A DNA stretch of 64,000 bases from Phoronis australis (lineage: Eukaryota > Phoronida > Phoronidae), in the NCBI GenBank assembly GCA_002633005.1, contig NMRA01000623.1:62001-126000 (forward strand), given 5' to 3'. Below, in pieces: positions 23,501-34,254 of the stretch (its first letter is position 1; every line of letters begins with the position of its first letter). A program made the translations under genes and the position numbers. The notes beneath the pieces were generated by a model that saw only the letters and a program-made list of their open reading frames with translations, was not told the DNA's origin and did no database searches.

Positions 23501-25756
23501 AGAAATAAACAGTTTTTGGTATCGAAATCTTTACATACTTCTTCAAAATCTAATTTCTTTTCCATCATCTCTCACAGGACCTGAATCGCAATGCCAGTTT
23601 ATCTATCATACTGTGTTGTTATCAGAAAACAAACATGAACCAACATACCAGACCAAACCTATAACAACAGGCACAAAATAACTTAATACATATTACATAT
23701 TAAGGTGCGATATAAAGTCAATAATAAAATCCTGAGCTTGCCTTGTGCCAGATTTCCTTTTCCTGTGCCAAACATGAACACGCCGCCACAAACCAACAGT
23801 TACCAAGACGACCCTGGTGAACGTCGCCACTGCTGGCACCCTCTACAAACAACTTGGGATCTTCACAAATGTCCTGGAAATAATGGAACTTTTTACATAC
23901 TGCAATGATAAGGTAGTAACGCTTGTTTCACTTTTTGAAGCATTGTTTTTTTGATACGGAGTCCTACTGAACTTGTATGGCTCAAGTACCAGAATTCCTC
24001 ACTTATTTAGCACTCAATATGGCCGACAAGTGAAATTCTATTGCATCAAATTTCTCAACAAATGAATTAAGAAAAAATTTAGTTTATCACTAGCTTTGTA
24101 CTATGTAGATGTCATAAAACTTTTGGTAAAGTTTCCATTGTTTGTAGCAAGAATCAGACCTTTGAAAAATCGCAGAATGACAATTTGGACAATTGTGTTT
24201 GTGTGACATAAGTAGAGAATAACCATATACTAAAAAAGAACCAAAACCTGTTACAAATATCTTGACTTCCGAGAAAATGATTTCAAGCACAAAAACGTTG
24301 AGTTTGAGTCCAGATTGGAACTTGGGTCCTGATATCAGCTTAAACTCAATTTCATCTCAGGTCCACAGGTAAAATGACCAATACAAAACAATCACAATTG
24401 GTTATTAAGAAAAGTTGTATCATAGCGGTGGACCTACATTTTAAAGAAGGGGGAATTTACTTAACCAGCGGCGCCTTTATTGGAGGTGGCATTTGTTTTA
24501 TTCCAATTGTGGCCCTTGAGAGGGGTTAATCCCCCCCCCTGACCTAACATGCCGTAGTTTCCCCACTATTGGGACTGATTTTCAGGACTATCCCATCTTT
24601 CAAACAGTGTCAGCACTAAAAAGAACAAAAAGTGTACTTTCAAGTGACCCAAGTTGCATCTATAACATTGATATAGACTTATCCCTTATGACAGCTCATT
24701 CCTTAATCCTCACGACCGTGCATGACTCATAAAAAGCCAATCTTTAGAGTCTGTTCTTGAGCACTAATGACCTGTCAGTTCTTTCAAAACCCAGAAATTA
24801 TTATTCTATTATTATTATTATTATTATTATTTAAACTTCTTTAAAAGACTGGGTGACCACTTCAGTGAATACACTGATTTTCAAATGGCCCAGTCGGTAA
24901 TAATTTCATGAAGCAAAATACAGACAGCTATGTACAATTAGATTGAAAAGATAATAAATAAAATAAATTAGTATAAAATTAGTTAATAATTATGTACAAT
25001 TTGATGAATAAATGAGATAAAACAGAGTAAAGTAGTGATGAGCTGAGGTGTACAGCAACGAACCACGCACAAAGTCTCAATAATTCTGTTTGAAGATGTG
25101 GACAATGGGCGCGTTCGCGATGGAAATCCACAGCCCGTTGTAAGCGACAGCACCTCTGTAGGGAAATAGGCAAAAGTTCTTTTGCCACAGTTGTTTTTAG
25201 GTTTAACTGGTACCAGGCACCAAGAAACACTCGCTCTGACTAAGGAACAACTAGAGAGGGTTTGTAGCTGCTTTAAGTAATACGTTTTTGTTTTTTTTAT
25301 GATGTGCTGTCAAATATGTCGACAAAGCATCATATATTTTTACATTACAATCACGTCCATTTTCAACTTTTACTGTTTAAAGCTGTATAGTATGTATAGA
25401 TGGAGAAGACAATTTTGAAAATGTGCACTTGCACATTTTCAAAATTGTATTCTCCATCAGAACTCACAATACACATTTACCTCCGTCTAAATCAGTTTTA
25501 AATATGTGCATTCCTTCACTCGCGTACATATTATCGAAATACTGTATAAACTACGTAAAAATCATCCTCGAGTAAAAAGAATCACCTTAGGACGTTTCCA
25601 TTGTACACCAGCAAGTTTTCCAGCTGTGTAAAACAAGGAGGCGTCCACAGCAGGGAACTGATTATCAACAAACAGCTGGCCACTGGACTGCGCTGCCTTC
25701 TTCAGGCTGCTATAACTCTGACCTTTGTAAGGTGTTGGTGAGTGGAACAGGCTCAT
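14376..25756 (-). CDS. CAPN5: Calpain-5-like cysteine protease, complete, 12 coding exons, 637 aa
   Basis: Exons (5' to 3'): 25756-25586, 23873-23742, 22817-22609, 21517-21328, 20913-20717, 20556-20479, 18382-18202, 17574-17461, 17083-16887, 16620-16496, 15728-15592, 14558-14376. All junctions keep frame and the total is 1914 nt including TAG. The order is protease cores PC1/PC2 (about 60-340), calpain beta-sandwich (about 345-490) and C2 domain (about 512-625). There are no EF hands, as in the calpain-5/6 (TRA-3) class, and human CAPN5 is 640 aa. The triad is Cys83 (GRLGNCWF), His253 (KGHAY) and Asn286 (LRNPWG). The start is preceded in frame by TAA and follows a good acceptor, so a 5' non-coding exon is expected upstream. 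The family is a calcium-dependent intracellular protease; activity here is inferred from the intact triad. CAPN5 rather than CAPN6 is preferred because Cys is present. Confidence 0.95.
15402..15591 (-). repeat. ~48-bp minisatellite copying the exon 11 donor (right copy)
   Basis: As in the left copy but with only about three extra donor-like units. The copy number therefore differs between the two blocks in the opposite direction from the acceptor array. Confidence 0.85.
15592..15728 (-). CDS. CAPN5: Calpain-5 exon 11, C2 domain (residues 532-577)
   Basis: Reads [29 protein letters not shown] and KPIKVQ. DPYCIV is the typical C2 loop and strand. The exon is bracketed by minisatellites that copy its own acceptor (upstream) and donor (downstream). 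The copy next to the coding sequence is taken as the real site because the reading frame requires it. Confidence 0.93.
15705..16353 (-). repeat. 42-bp minisatellite copying the exon 11 acceptor, 15 units (right copy)
   Basis: Unit starts at 15705, then every 42 bp to 16125, then 16167, 16208, 16250, 16292 and a partial unit at 16334. Almost every unit preserves an AG acceptor; the unit at 16208 has lost it (ccactg). The variant atcagctcc recurs in units 1, 6 and 10, which hints at block-wise amplification. The open frames on both strands here are repeat artefacts. Confidence 0.93.
16496..16620 (-). CDS. CAPN5: Calpain-5 exon 10 (residues 490-532)
   Basis: Reads [12 protein letters not shown], then [19 protein letters not shown]. 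The second part is the first strand of the C2 domain. The split Gly is completed by exon 11. Confidence 0.92.
16887..17083 (-). CDS. CAPN5: Calpain-5 exon 9 (residues 425-490)
   Basis: Contains [31 protein letters not shown] and [15 protein letters not shown], the second half of the beta-sandwich domain. Donor gttagt, phase 2. The other copy has Ile for Val in the RYVVVP strand. Confidence 0.94.
17461..17574 (-). CDS. CAPN5: Calpain-5 exon 8 (residues 387-424)
   Basis: Reads [20 protein letters not shown] and ends IGFHVMK at gtatta. It matches the acidic-loop strand region of the calpain beta-sandwich. 114 nt, phase 0 at both ends. Confidence 0.93.
18202..18382 (-). CDS. CAPN5: Calpain-5 exon 7 (residues 326-386)
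   Basis: Completes Trp, then [30 protein letters not shown] and [10 protein letters not shown] at a gtaaag donor. This spans the end of PC2 and the start of the beta-sandwich domain. The other copy has Thr and Glu in place of the Ala and Gln here. Confidence 0.95.
19133..20262. repeat. Interspersed repeat cluster (family 1), right copy
   Basis: Partner of 9140-10250, with a ~32-bp extra piece near 19845 (acatgtcaaatttcataaag). The CTCF-like core is at 19161-19174. Confidence 0.7.
20479..20556 (-). CDS. CAPN5: Calpain-5 exon 6 (residues 300-326)
   Basis: A 78-nt exon reading [17 protein letters not shown] then EDDGEF with a split Trp codon. It matches the end of PC2. Acceptor ttttcag, donor gtgagt. 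It is too short to stand out as an open frame. Confidence 0.92.
20717..20913 (-). CDS. CAPN5: Calpain-5 exon 5 with catalytic His and Asn (residues 235-300)
   Basis: Contains [11 protein letters not shown] (His253, codon 20857-20859) and [13 protein letters not shown] (Asn286), the two remaining members of the calpain triad. Ends FSD plus two bases at gtgagt. Confidence 0.96.
20955..21130. repeat. ~45-bp tandem repeat, about 4 units (right copy)
   Basis: Expanded version of 10932-11025. It lies in the calpain intron between exons 5 and 4. Confidence 0.75.
21328..21517 (-). CDS. CAPN5: Calpain-5 exon 4 (residues 171-234)
   Basis: Completes the split Lys, then [26 protein letters not shown] and LMAAAIP. 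The family pattern YEALDGG / DFTGG / EPIDL is clear. Acceptor cccag, donor gtaagt. Confidence 0.95.
22236..22512. repeat. Inverted-repeat arm downstream of calpain exon 3 (right copy)
   Basis: Pairs with 22929-23327. A third related copy lies at about 54430-54560 (cctagaggaagcgccactct there; cctagaggaggcaccaccct here). The arms are therefore members of a dispersed family inserted in opposite orientations. Confidence 0.8.
22609..22817 (-). CDS. CAPN5: Calpain-5 exon 3 (residues 102-171)
   Basis: Begins [10 protein letters not shown], contains YAGIFHFQF and [10 protein letters not shown], and ends EKAYA plus two bases before gtgagt. This is protease core PC1. The exon sits between two inverted copies of an interspersed repeat (22236-22512 and 22929-23327). 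Confidence 0.95.
22929..23327. repeat. Inverted-repeat arm upstream of calpain exon 3 (right copy)
   Basis: Longer than its partner because of an internal insertion of about 80-90 bp. Outer words aacagatttgc and tggacagtaaaat occur in both arms in opposite orientation. Confidence 0.8.
23328..23741. other. Calpain intron 2, unique part
   Basis: No exon found. The stretch 23380-23460 resembles 61130-61220 (words caaattcaaaaatg and gtttatatgaatttgccaacc), suggesting another dispersed element. Confidence 0.4.
23742..23873 (-). CDS. CAPN5: Calpain-5 exon 2 with catalytic Cys (residues 58-101)
   Basis: Reads [12 protein letters not shown], then [14 protein letters not shown]; the catalytic Cys83 codon is at 23796-23798. 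The acceptor is ttccag. The donor is AAG followed by gcaagc, a GC donor instead of GT. The neighbouring exon begins VIPNW in phase 0, which restores the family sequence exactly. Confidence 0.93.
23874..25398. other. Calpain intron 1, mostly unique
   Basis: Holds an (ATT)n microsatellite at about 24797-24832 and family-2-like words near 24700-24790. I found no further exon. Confidence 0.45.
25399..25458. repeat. Near-perfect 29-bp palindrome (hairpin)
   Basis: Arms 25399-25427 and 25430-25458 are reverse complements with one mismatch and a 2-base loop (core attttgaaaatgtgca / tgcacattttcaaaat). It lies 127 bp inside calpain intron 1, downstream of exon 1. Confidence 0.9.
25586..25756 (-). CDS. 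CAPN5: Calpain-5 exon 1 (residues 1-57)
   Basis: Starts [13 protein letters not shown] and ends WKRPK at a GT donor, phase 0. This is the N-terminal anchor typical of calpain-5 (Y-x-x-Q-x-Y then WKRPK). Directly upstream the minus strand reads tttcag then TAA GTC AGC ATG, which gives an acceptor and an in-frame stop just before the start codon. Confidence 0.93.
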
Positions 25757-27589
25757 GCTGACTTACTGAAACAGAAGATGTAAGATTGATAACAAACAGC
25801 AGTCATGCAAAAATGATATTAACACAGCCAATAGATGGCACTCCTGTCACACAAAGAGGAAGCATGGAGAAATATCAATAGTCAAAAGATGGCACTCCCG
25901 TCACCGTGACACAATGAGGCTCTCTGTTTCCCTGCATGTCTGACGGGAGAAGGGGACACGCAGGTACCACTTAATTCTCCTCGGGAGAATTTTTACAGCA
26001 CTCAGTATTTCTGATTAGTTTCTGATCAACAGGTAGTGCTTTAAATGTAAACTAACTGGCATGGCTGATGGAAAAAGTGTAAATGGGGTCTGTTGTGCAG
26101 ACAAATCGGTGCTAAATTGGAATGTGTTCAAGAAAAGTATATTGGAAAGTTGTGCTTGTGCTTTTTCAGAGTGCATTTTTGTACTGTCGCTACGTTTGTT
26201 TACGTTGCTGTCCTGTATTCACACAGTATGAATAACAAACCAGTTAAATTGGCCAGATCTGTGTGCATTGTATGGAGAGAGAAAAGTTGGTTCACAAAGA
26301 CACTGACAAGGCTAAAAATCGTTCACAGACATTTTGTTTCTTTGTTCTAAAGCTAAACCGTGACTGCCAAGGTTACATCAACCAGTGATAAAACGTGTGC
26401 AGCTGAATGTCCCCTTCCCCCTTGCGGACACACACGGACCCAGTGAGACAAAGATGAAGCATGGAGAAATATCATTAGTCACCAGGTGGCACTCCCATCA
26501 CACTAGTATTCATAGCACATCAATGACAAATCCATGGTAATCTGCTGAAACTGTCATTCGGCTGGATAAATTTTCTGCGGTGTCTTTCCCCTTGTTTTTG
26601 CAAGGGGGGAGGGGTCAGATGACTATTTTCACATCATTGCATATATGAGTTCACATGAGTCTCCAGAATGTGGGTTGCTGTGCTAAACCATAGACTGCCT
26701 AATTTGGCGATGTTCATACTAGTAGTAATATAACACTGATAGTGGTCCTAGATACATATGATGGCTGTCAAGACTTGATTCCATGCGTTCATGCGTCAAA
26801 AAGTCACTGATAAGCCAAAGACCAAATGTTTTAGTGTGTTTTGATCTCAGATATCAAAAAGGTTCTAAAGAACTGGTTGTTCTCCCACTGTATGAGTTGG
26901 CAGGGATCAACACAGAAGGGTATTAGTAGTTTAAATACCCTCAAGTATTCCCGATCTCAATATTTTTCCCAACTGCTAAGGTATTGTGTTAGTTAGGATT
27001 TTGAAAATGAGATGCCCCCCACCAGACAAAATACCCTCGTGCCCAACTTGTTCCAGACTGGACTGTTCAGAATTTCGGGTCATGTCCACCCACCCACCTC
27101 TACAGCTTCAAGAATAATGAGTCAAAATTGTACTGTATCTAATCTCCTGCACTTTTGATGTTCCACTATAAACTAGCTTTGGAAGCACTTAATTCTCAGT
27201 TCATACTAACTCCAGTCCTAGGTGTGAGCAACACACATCTAACAAGATGCACATGATACGTCATCTTTGCTAATTATAGCAGATTAACACATTAACAATT
27301 AATACACAGGTATTGACCTACTGAGAGAACAACGCAGACAATATGTCCTCATCAAATCAATAATAGTAAGTACTCAGGGAAGGAAAGGATGTGCCGGTGC
27401 AAAGCGTACTAATTGTACCGTTGTAAACCAAACCTTCAGTTACTGGACACTAGCCATGATAGCCTATATGAAAATGATTTTCTGAAAGTTAGATTTATTG
27501 TATATACCAGTACTTATTTTCATTAAAACAGAAGTCATCAATGAACGAGACATACAGTCAAAGGACAATTGGACATTAATAAGTCATTT
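25757..27589. other. Upstream of calpain: expected promoter and 5' UTR region
   Basis: No coding exon recognised. A non-coding first exon of the calpain gene should lie here, because the start codon sits just after an acceptor. The phrase tggcactcc-gtcac repeats near 25838, 25890 and 26485, each beside cagccaatagatggc-like words, marking small dispersed repeats. Confidence 0.4.
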
Positions 27590-29310
27590 CCATCTGGATC
27601 CATTAATGACCAAACAAGAGCAACGCAGAGCATTGAAATGCGCCCACGAATGCACCGCTAACGGAGTGCTTATAGGGTTGTTTATTTGTTTCATAAAAAT
27701 AGCCACAAGAGGGCAAAAAAACATCTAATCCATCTGATAATGCGTCCACATATACATATGTGGGCGCATAAAAATGGGTACATGCCATCGCTTCTTTAAA
27801 AGAAAGCTATTTAGCAAATTTCATAAAAAATCTGTCAAGAAACTTCAGAGAAACAAAGGAAAACAAAAAATAATGAAATTGCCACTTTGGGACAGAGCCT
27901 TCATTGGATCCGCCTGAAAGACGTAATCTGTTGTTAGCTTAATATAAATACAATTACTAAATTTAATAAAGCTCCTGTAGTGAGTTTAGGAGATGCAGCT
28001 ATGGGCACAAAACAAAACAAAACTACCACTACTAGAAGGCGCTACAGTAGTCAAGTGCGTAATTGTCAACCGTCCTCTTCACACTGAGAACATATATCAA
28101 AGTCATCCTCAGAATGGTTTGGTTGATCGAGGGGTGGACGCCAAAAAACAAGACTCGAAAACATGAATAATGGCCACTAGGTGGTGCAAAGTTCCTCGAT
28201 TCCATCCCACAGCGGGAGGATAGCATCATCTCACCAATAAATGCCTATATTCCAAACTTTCTGATAATCTGTTGAGGACATTTGAAGATACAGAGGTAAG
28301 CCTAAAAAATGAAAATTGCCACACTGGTTGTCAGATCCGTCTGAAAGTTGTTGTCATCCGTTGTTAACATCATATAAATACACTTGCTAAATTTAGCAAA
28401 GATGCTGTAAACCATTTAGGAGATACAGCCATGGCACAAAAAAAAAACTGCCACTAGGAGGCACCACAGTAGTCGAAGTCATTGATAAATCATCGTCAGC
28501 TTCGTAGTAAGAACATACATGCCAATTTTCACAATCATCCTTAGTGAGGCTTGGTTGATAGAGGGGTGGACACCAAAAAACAGACTAAAAACAGTAAAAA
28601 TGGCCACTAGGTGGCACAAACTACGTCAAATTCATCCGAAAATGGGAGGATACCTTTATCTCACTAATAGGTGCCTATATTTCAAACTTTCTGATAATCC
28701 ATAGAGGACCTTTGAAAATACAGAGGGGAGCACACCGGTAGTCAGATCTGTTCGAAAGTTGTCATCCCTTGTCAACATCATATAAATACGATTGCAGAAT
28801 TTAGTAAAGATTATGTAAACGGTTTAGGAGATACAGCCATGGGTGCAAAGAGACAAAACTGTCACTAGGAGGCACCACAGTAGTCAAAATTATTGGAAAA
28901 TCATCGTCAGCCGTCCTCTTCAAAATAAGAACATACATGCCAATTTCCACAATCATCCGTGGACTGGTTTGGTTGATAGAGGAGTGGATGCCAAAAAACA
29001 GACTCGAAAACAGCAAAAAAATGGCCAGTAGGAGGCGCAAACTACGTCGAATTCATCCGAAAACGGAAGGATAGCGTCGGATGCCTATATGCCAAATTTT
29101 ATGAAAATACGTTTAGGACCTTTGAAGATATAGAGGTAAGCGAAAAAAATAAAATTGCCACTAGGAAGCACACCGGTACTCGGATCCATTCGAAAGTTAA
29201 CTCATGCCGTCCCATCCATGATAGGAACATGTGTGCAAAATTACATGAACGTACGTCAAAGCATTTTGGAGATAGAGCAGCGGACGCCGGGCGCATAAAA
29301 AAGAAGTCCG
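27590..29310. repeat. Interspersed repeat cluster (family 1), several tandem-like units
   Basis: Alternating diverged units with gccactagg-gg-c boxes near 28165, 28450, 28603, 28865 and 29155. A short palindrome tccacatatacatatgtggg is at about 27745. No open frame of note. CTCF-like core at 28604-28617. Confidence 0.75.
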
Positions 29311-29422
29311 ACAAATTGTAGAGTATACGATAAATTTAATGGTTTCATAGTAACTTATACCTGCATGTCATATTAGCTGGTAGATTATTGCTATGGTATC
29401 ACCACAGCTCTGTATCATTAAG

Positions 29423-29486
29423 TCCATGTGAGGACGAGACTTAATAGTAACTAATTAGTAACTATTAAGTCTCGTCCACACATGGA
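29423..29486. repeat. 64-bp near-perfect palindrome
   Basis: Arms 29423-29448 and 29461-29486 (tccatgtg-ggacgagactta and its complement) with one mismatch and a 12-base AT-rich centre. It could be a folded element or a remnant of terminal inverted repeats. Confidence 0.9.
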
Positions 29487-32400
29487 TTTATCTCTATACA
29501 CAACTTGTTCTAGTGCAATATATAGCCCCACTTTAAGTAGAGTATACACACGCATCGCACATACCCGGTATGTCCTATAACTATAGCACAAGGCAGAAGT
29601 TGTCGCTCTATGCATGAAAATGAACAGCTGATGTGAATATGGCAGGCAAAGAAGACCCGGCACGCAAAAGAAAACTCGATAATTACTTCCGCCTTGCCCC
29701 CGGTTTGCGGCAAGTAGAAATGGCGCAAGTTACTCTAGAACAAATTACCCTACCTGGATAAGGTGGAGTACCTTGTCAAAAGTGGGGCAAGTTGCACCAG
29801 TTTAATTATTCATTTGGCACAGTGGTGTCACACATTCCTGTGTTGAGATGTCAACAGCTCACTTAATTGATGAGGCCAACTCACCAGGACAAGCAAAGCT
29901 GAGTCTGCAAACTGCACCTGGACAGACAAAAGCTAACAGTGATAACTTTCAGGACAGTTACACTGTAGGCTGTTTACCTTTGAAGGTAATGACTCACTAC
30001 ACTCCATGACATACCATTGGAGAGTAGGTTGAGTTGCGTATGGCAACAGTGTGAATCAGCTCAGTGGCATTACTTTATAGACCAGCAGGAATTTAAATGA
30101 AAACCAGACATTTTGAGTTGATAAACAGAAACCAGTAGTTTAGATCTTCGTTCCAGTTCCATCTCCATGACTATGTCTATGAAGGTGACACAGAATACAT
30201 CACAACTCAGCTTTATTTTGAAATTGTCATAAAAAATCTACAGTTTTGTAATGATCCTGAAGAAAATCCTGGAATGTGAGAACTTCACCAAAGTCCTGAT
30301 GTCAATGACACTGGAAGATCAAATCATGCATAAATATCAGATCAAATTCTGCTACTAAGTTTATATTCCAATGAATTGTAAGGCCAATATTTCGTGCTCT
30401 CATTAATTAAGCAGACTTTATGGCATAAATTTATTTAGTCAAATTTCTCAATAAAAATAATTGTTTGGAATAACCTGGCTCTCCCCTAATCAGTATGGTT
30501 TGCACAGTACTCAGACAGGTGAAATTGCGCATTAATAGGAATAGTTGAATTTTAATAATTAATGAGCCCTTCAAACTTGCAATTTTAGCAACTGTTTGGT
30601 TGAAATTGCAAATACAAATGTACAGTCAAGCATGCATCCACTTATAACAAGAAAGACAATTTGACCTGTCAACCCAGTATTTATAGACAAATGGAAACTT
30701 TTGTTTGTAAAAGACATGCAGTTGACTCTCCACCAACAGGACAAGTCAGTCTCCTCAATAAGAAGACTAGTATAACCATACACTCAAACTCACTGTGGAT
30801 ACAAGAAGTTGTCAGACTAACTATTTATGTCTACACTTTGGCAACAGATACTAACATAGCAATTAACAGTTGTTTTACAGTAATCCAAGCATTTGAGTAA
30901 AGCAACTAAATGGAATTGCCCTTCTGTTGATATCAAAGCATTTTCTTTTAGTTCTAAATTTCAAAACAATGATCTGTCAACTGTTCGCCACTTCGTCAAC
31001 TTTTCTCCCACGAGGCAAAGCATGTTTCCTTATTTGGTATGGCAAGACATAGATGTAGCACTTTTCCCTTACTAGTACCGGTATATGGAAAATGTGACCT
31101 TTGATCTCAAGTGACTTCAAGCAACTGCCGGAGTGTGAGTGCATGCATACATTTATCATAAGTGGGAGGGATATTAGAAACTCTGTGGTAACCATAGCGT
31201 TTTTCCTTTTCATGTAATTAAAAATTGGAAAATCTGTGATTTTAGAAATTTCTTCAAAGGGAAACTGAATTAATACGTTCAAATCAAATGGCTTCCTCTG
31301 TGGAAAACACACAGTTATTTTAACTATAGTGAATTTCATGTGGCACTGTTGTCATTTTCCAAATGAATTATGGAACAGCTGTCAGCTCATAAACATCTGG
31401 TGACATCAAAGGAAATTGACTTGTAAACAAAATGAAACATCGGGGTTGACTGCAACAAGTGGAACTGAACAACCACCACAAATACAAAAATCGAAGACAG
31501 CTACAAATGCATGGAGCACTTTTAAAACTTTTAGCAAATCTTTTCTGTGCCATGTTCGTTGTTGAATATCTCCTGAAATCTCATTACTTTTCATGAAAAA
31601 TGCGAGTATGGGGTGCAGCCGTTCATTAATCGAGCTGGGAAATTCGTATATCGCTATTTTATTTTACTAAATAGTAAGAGCTTTGAAAAGGGACCCCTTT
31701 AAGTGACTATTACCTGCCTCGAAAAGTATTCATAGCAATGTGAATTTGGTGGCATAATTTGCAGATATTCCTTCAGGCATAACATCGCAAATTAGGATGA
31801 GATACCGCTTCACCCCAACTATATGACAGATCATTTTAGTCAATTTCAACGCAAGTCAAGGCCTACATATAAATATGCAGCTTTGCACCAAAATGGGTAA
31901 AAAATGGCCAAATAAAATCTGACAGAAACATAAAGTCATTAAAAATTATACTCTTCCTTTAAGTAAACTAAATTAGTTACCGCTGATAAATAATGCCGTA
32001 AGAACTATCGTTATTCTGCTATTAAAGTTGTAGAGCAACATCTTATTGGCCAATTTCCTTTTTCATGGAATCTTGGCAATCAACTGTTATTGTGCCACAC
32101 CTGGTGTACATGTGAAACCAAATTATTAATTATAGGATTTGGTTTTACTTGTGATAAGTTTTTAGCATCTTAACACCACCACACCGAAATTCTGAGCAAA
32201 ATGTTCTTTGGCACAGCGGTGTCATCATCCCCCAAATGATATGTCACAAAAATATTAACGAATGACACGTGTGTGTACCACAACCATTTCTAGTCTGGGA
32301 CAGATTTTCCAATGTGACATGTCAACAAATTATTAAAATGACATATTGACGTAGATTTAACTTTTTTTCTATATCATGATAATAGTCAAGGAGATCGAAT

Positions 32401-33110
32401 GTCACTCAACTCCCAAATTTTGCACATACTCCCATCAGTCGTTAGATCTATGTACTCGTTAATACAAGTTTTACAATGTAGTGACAAGCAGCACTACTAC
32501 GGCGGGTAGGTGGATTATCGAGGTCCTGACGGCTGTGGTGTGAAGCTAAACATACGGGGTTCCTTGTCTTACCTGTATTTTGACATATTAGCAGCTGGGT
32601 ACGTGTTTAGCCAATGCCATGCCATTTGTATGAGGAGCCAAGTTACTGGGATATAGCTGCCACTGCTGACAATATTCTCCAGGAACATTCTAGTAGCTGG
32701 AAATTAGCCTGCCCCAGATACCGGCCGACACTGTTGTGTTGATGGTTGCAGTAAAAAATTCTCAGCTCAGGTAGCCGAGTCGCGCGGTGACCTACATTTG
32801 GATTTGAAAATTTCTTCTCTCATGACTGCAAACACCAAGTACAGTACATCAACAATCACTTTATGAAATACAATAGTACCTGTTGCAAACAGAAGAGTAT
32901 TTCCCACAAAACTACAGTGTTTTTCGCTATTTTGCACAAAACCGGTTTGTCCAGCCAGCCGCCCAGTCAATGTGAACTGCTGCTAGGTAGCGCTGCAAGT
33001 TCAAACTGGTTTTCTGTCTGACCGCTAGGAGGTCTAGCCAAGGAGTCTTCTGAATGAACTATTTTACTAGCTCAAAATATATAGATAGCATTTCAAAAGG
33101 TGTTTTCCAA
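29487..33110. other. Intergenic, no gene recognised
   Basis: AT-rich. Short open frames only, none matching a family or bounded by convincing splice sites. Confidence 0.45.
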
Positions 33111-33460
33111 CAGTGGCGGATCTAGGATATCACAAGGGGGTCCAACATTTTGTCTGTAAACATTTGCGCAAAGCACGATTGTAGATGCGAATAGCACGGA
33201 ATGGGGGGAGGTCGGGAGGGGGGGCGGCTTGCCCCCGGCGGCCTAGGAAAATTTTGTTTTTTCCTCCAAAAAATCAAGCATTTTCCTTGTTTGACGAAGT
33301 ATTATCCAAGAAATGGAATAGGGGAGGTCGGGACGGGGGGAGGGTTGACCCGGCGTTTAGAGCGCGCGTGCTTTACCACGAATTTCACTCGTAAAATGTT
33401 GGTACTAAGGGACCTACTTGTTTATGGTCCACCGTTTGCGCGCGAAACCTACTTCTTTTT
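33111..33460. mobile_element. DNA-element end with cagtggcggatctagg signature
   Basis: Begins cagtggcggatctagg and continues with a G-rich segment (gggaggtcgggagggggg), repeated once in diverged form near 33325. The reverse-complement signature (taaatccgccactg) occurs at 37173-37185. Such ends are common in animal DNA-transposon remnants. The full element was not delimited. Confidence 0.45.
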
Positions 33461-33579
33461 GTAATGTTTGTTACACTTTTTATATTTTGTGCAATCATTT
33501 CGTAACAAATTTGTTGTATTTAAAATAGTCTTCAATTGCCCAAAAGACCAAATCCGTTATTTTAAGTTAAGTTGGCGAT

Positions 33580-34020
33580 TGTCCCCAGACGGCGGTCCAC
33601 GCGGTCAACTTAGTCCGGCAGCCTGCGGGATCTGCGCTGCCGAAGCCGCGGACCGCGGCTGCAGGTCTGTCCCCTGCGTATATGTGCGAAATTTTCTAAG
33701 TTTCGAGAAATGTGTCGGTTATTGGCCATTTGTGTCGGTTTCAAGCTCAGAGACGTTGGCGGTCGTGATGCCGACTAAGTGTCGGCATATAGCTCCCAAG
33801 ATGGCATCTGAAGCGGTCCACATATAAGGCCAGATCGGCTGCCCTGCGGCAACCGTACTATAGCGGCAGTCGGGGACTGCATGGTCACAGGTATCCATTA
33901 CCCCAGGGTTGGCGGAGGACTAACTGGGAAGTTCGCGCCGGCTGTCCCGCTGCCGGAAAGTGCCGATCCAGCCGGTGATCGTAGTGTGAGGATCAGCAAG
34001 TTTCTGCGGGTTTTCGTCGC
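33580..34020. other. GC-rich, CpG-dense block of unknown nature
   Basis: Strongly GC-rich against its surroundings, with repeated phrases: tgtgtcgg and tgtgtcgattt, gtccggcagc, and actaactgggaag with cgccggc. The two halves look like diverged copies of one unit. No convincing coding sequence. Confidence 0.5.
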
Positions 34021-34109
34021 GAAACGAAATGTGTCGATTTCACCGTCAAAACCGACACATTTTAAAATGCGCGTTTTCACTTTACCCCGATCGCGCCATA
34101 TATCATTTT

Positions 34110-34254
34110 AATAACGACGTAAATTAATTATTTGTGGCGTACTTTTAACGGTGTAAATTAGTTCTTTGCGTAAATTAATTTACAGCGTAAATCAAAGTTA
34201 ATTTGTGCTCGTAATTTCCCTGCGTAACGTTCACCCATTTGGATAACCGTTAAG
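34110..34254. mobile_element. MITE-like fragment related to 46888-47180
   Basis: Rich in acgtaaattaatt and gcgtaaatta words and ends gcgtaacgttcacccatttgg, the same terminus as the element at 46888-47180. Its left end is not clear, so it may be truncated. Confidence 0.65.

Noticed and set aside
33185-33464. GGG/Arg-rich open frames
   Set aside because: They fall in the G-rich part of a DNA-element remnant and have no protein similarity I recognise.
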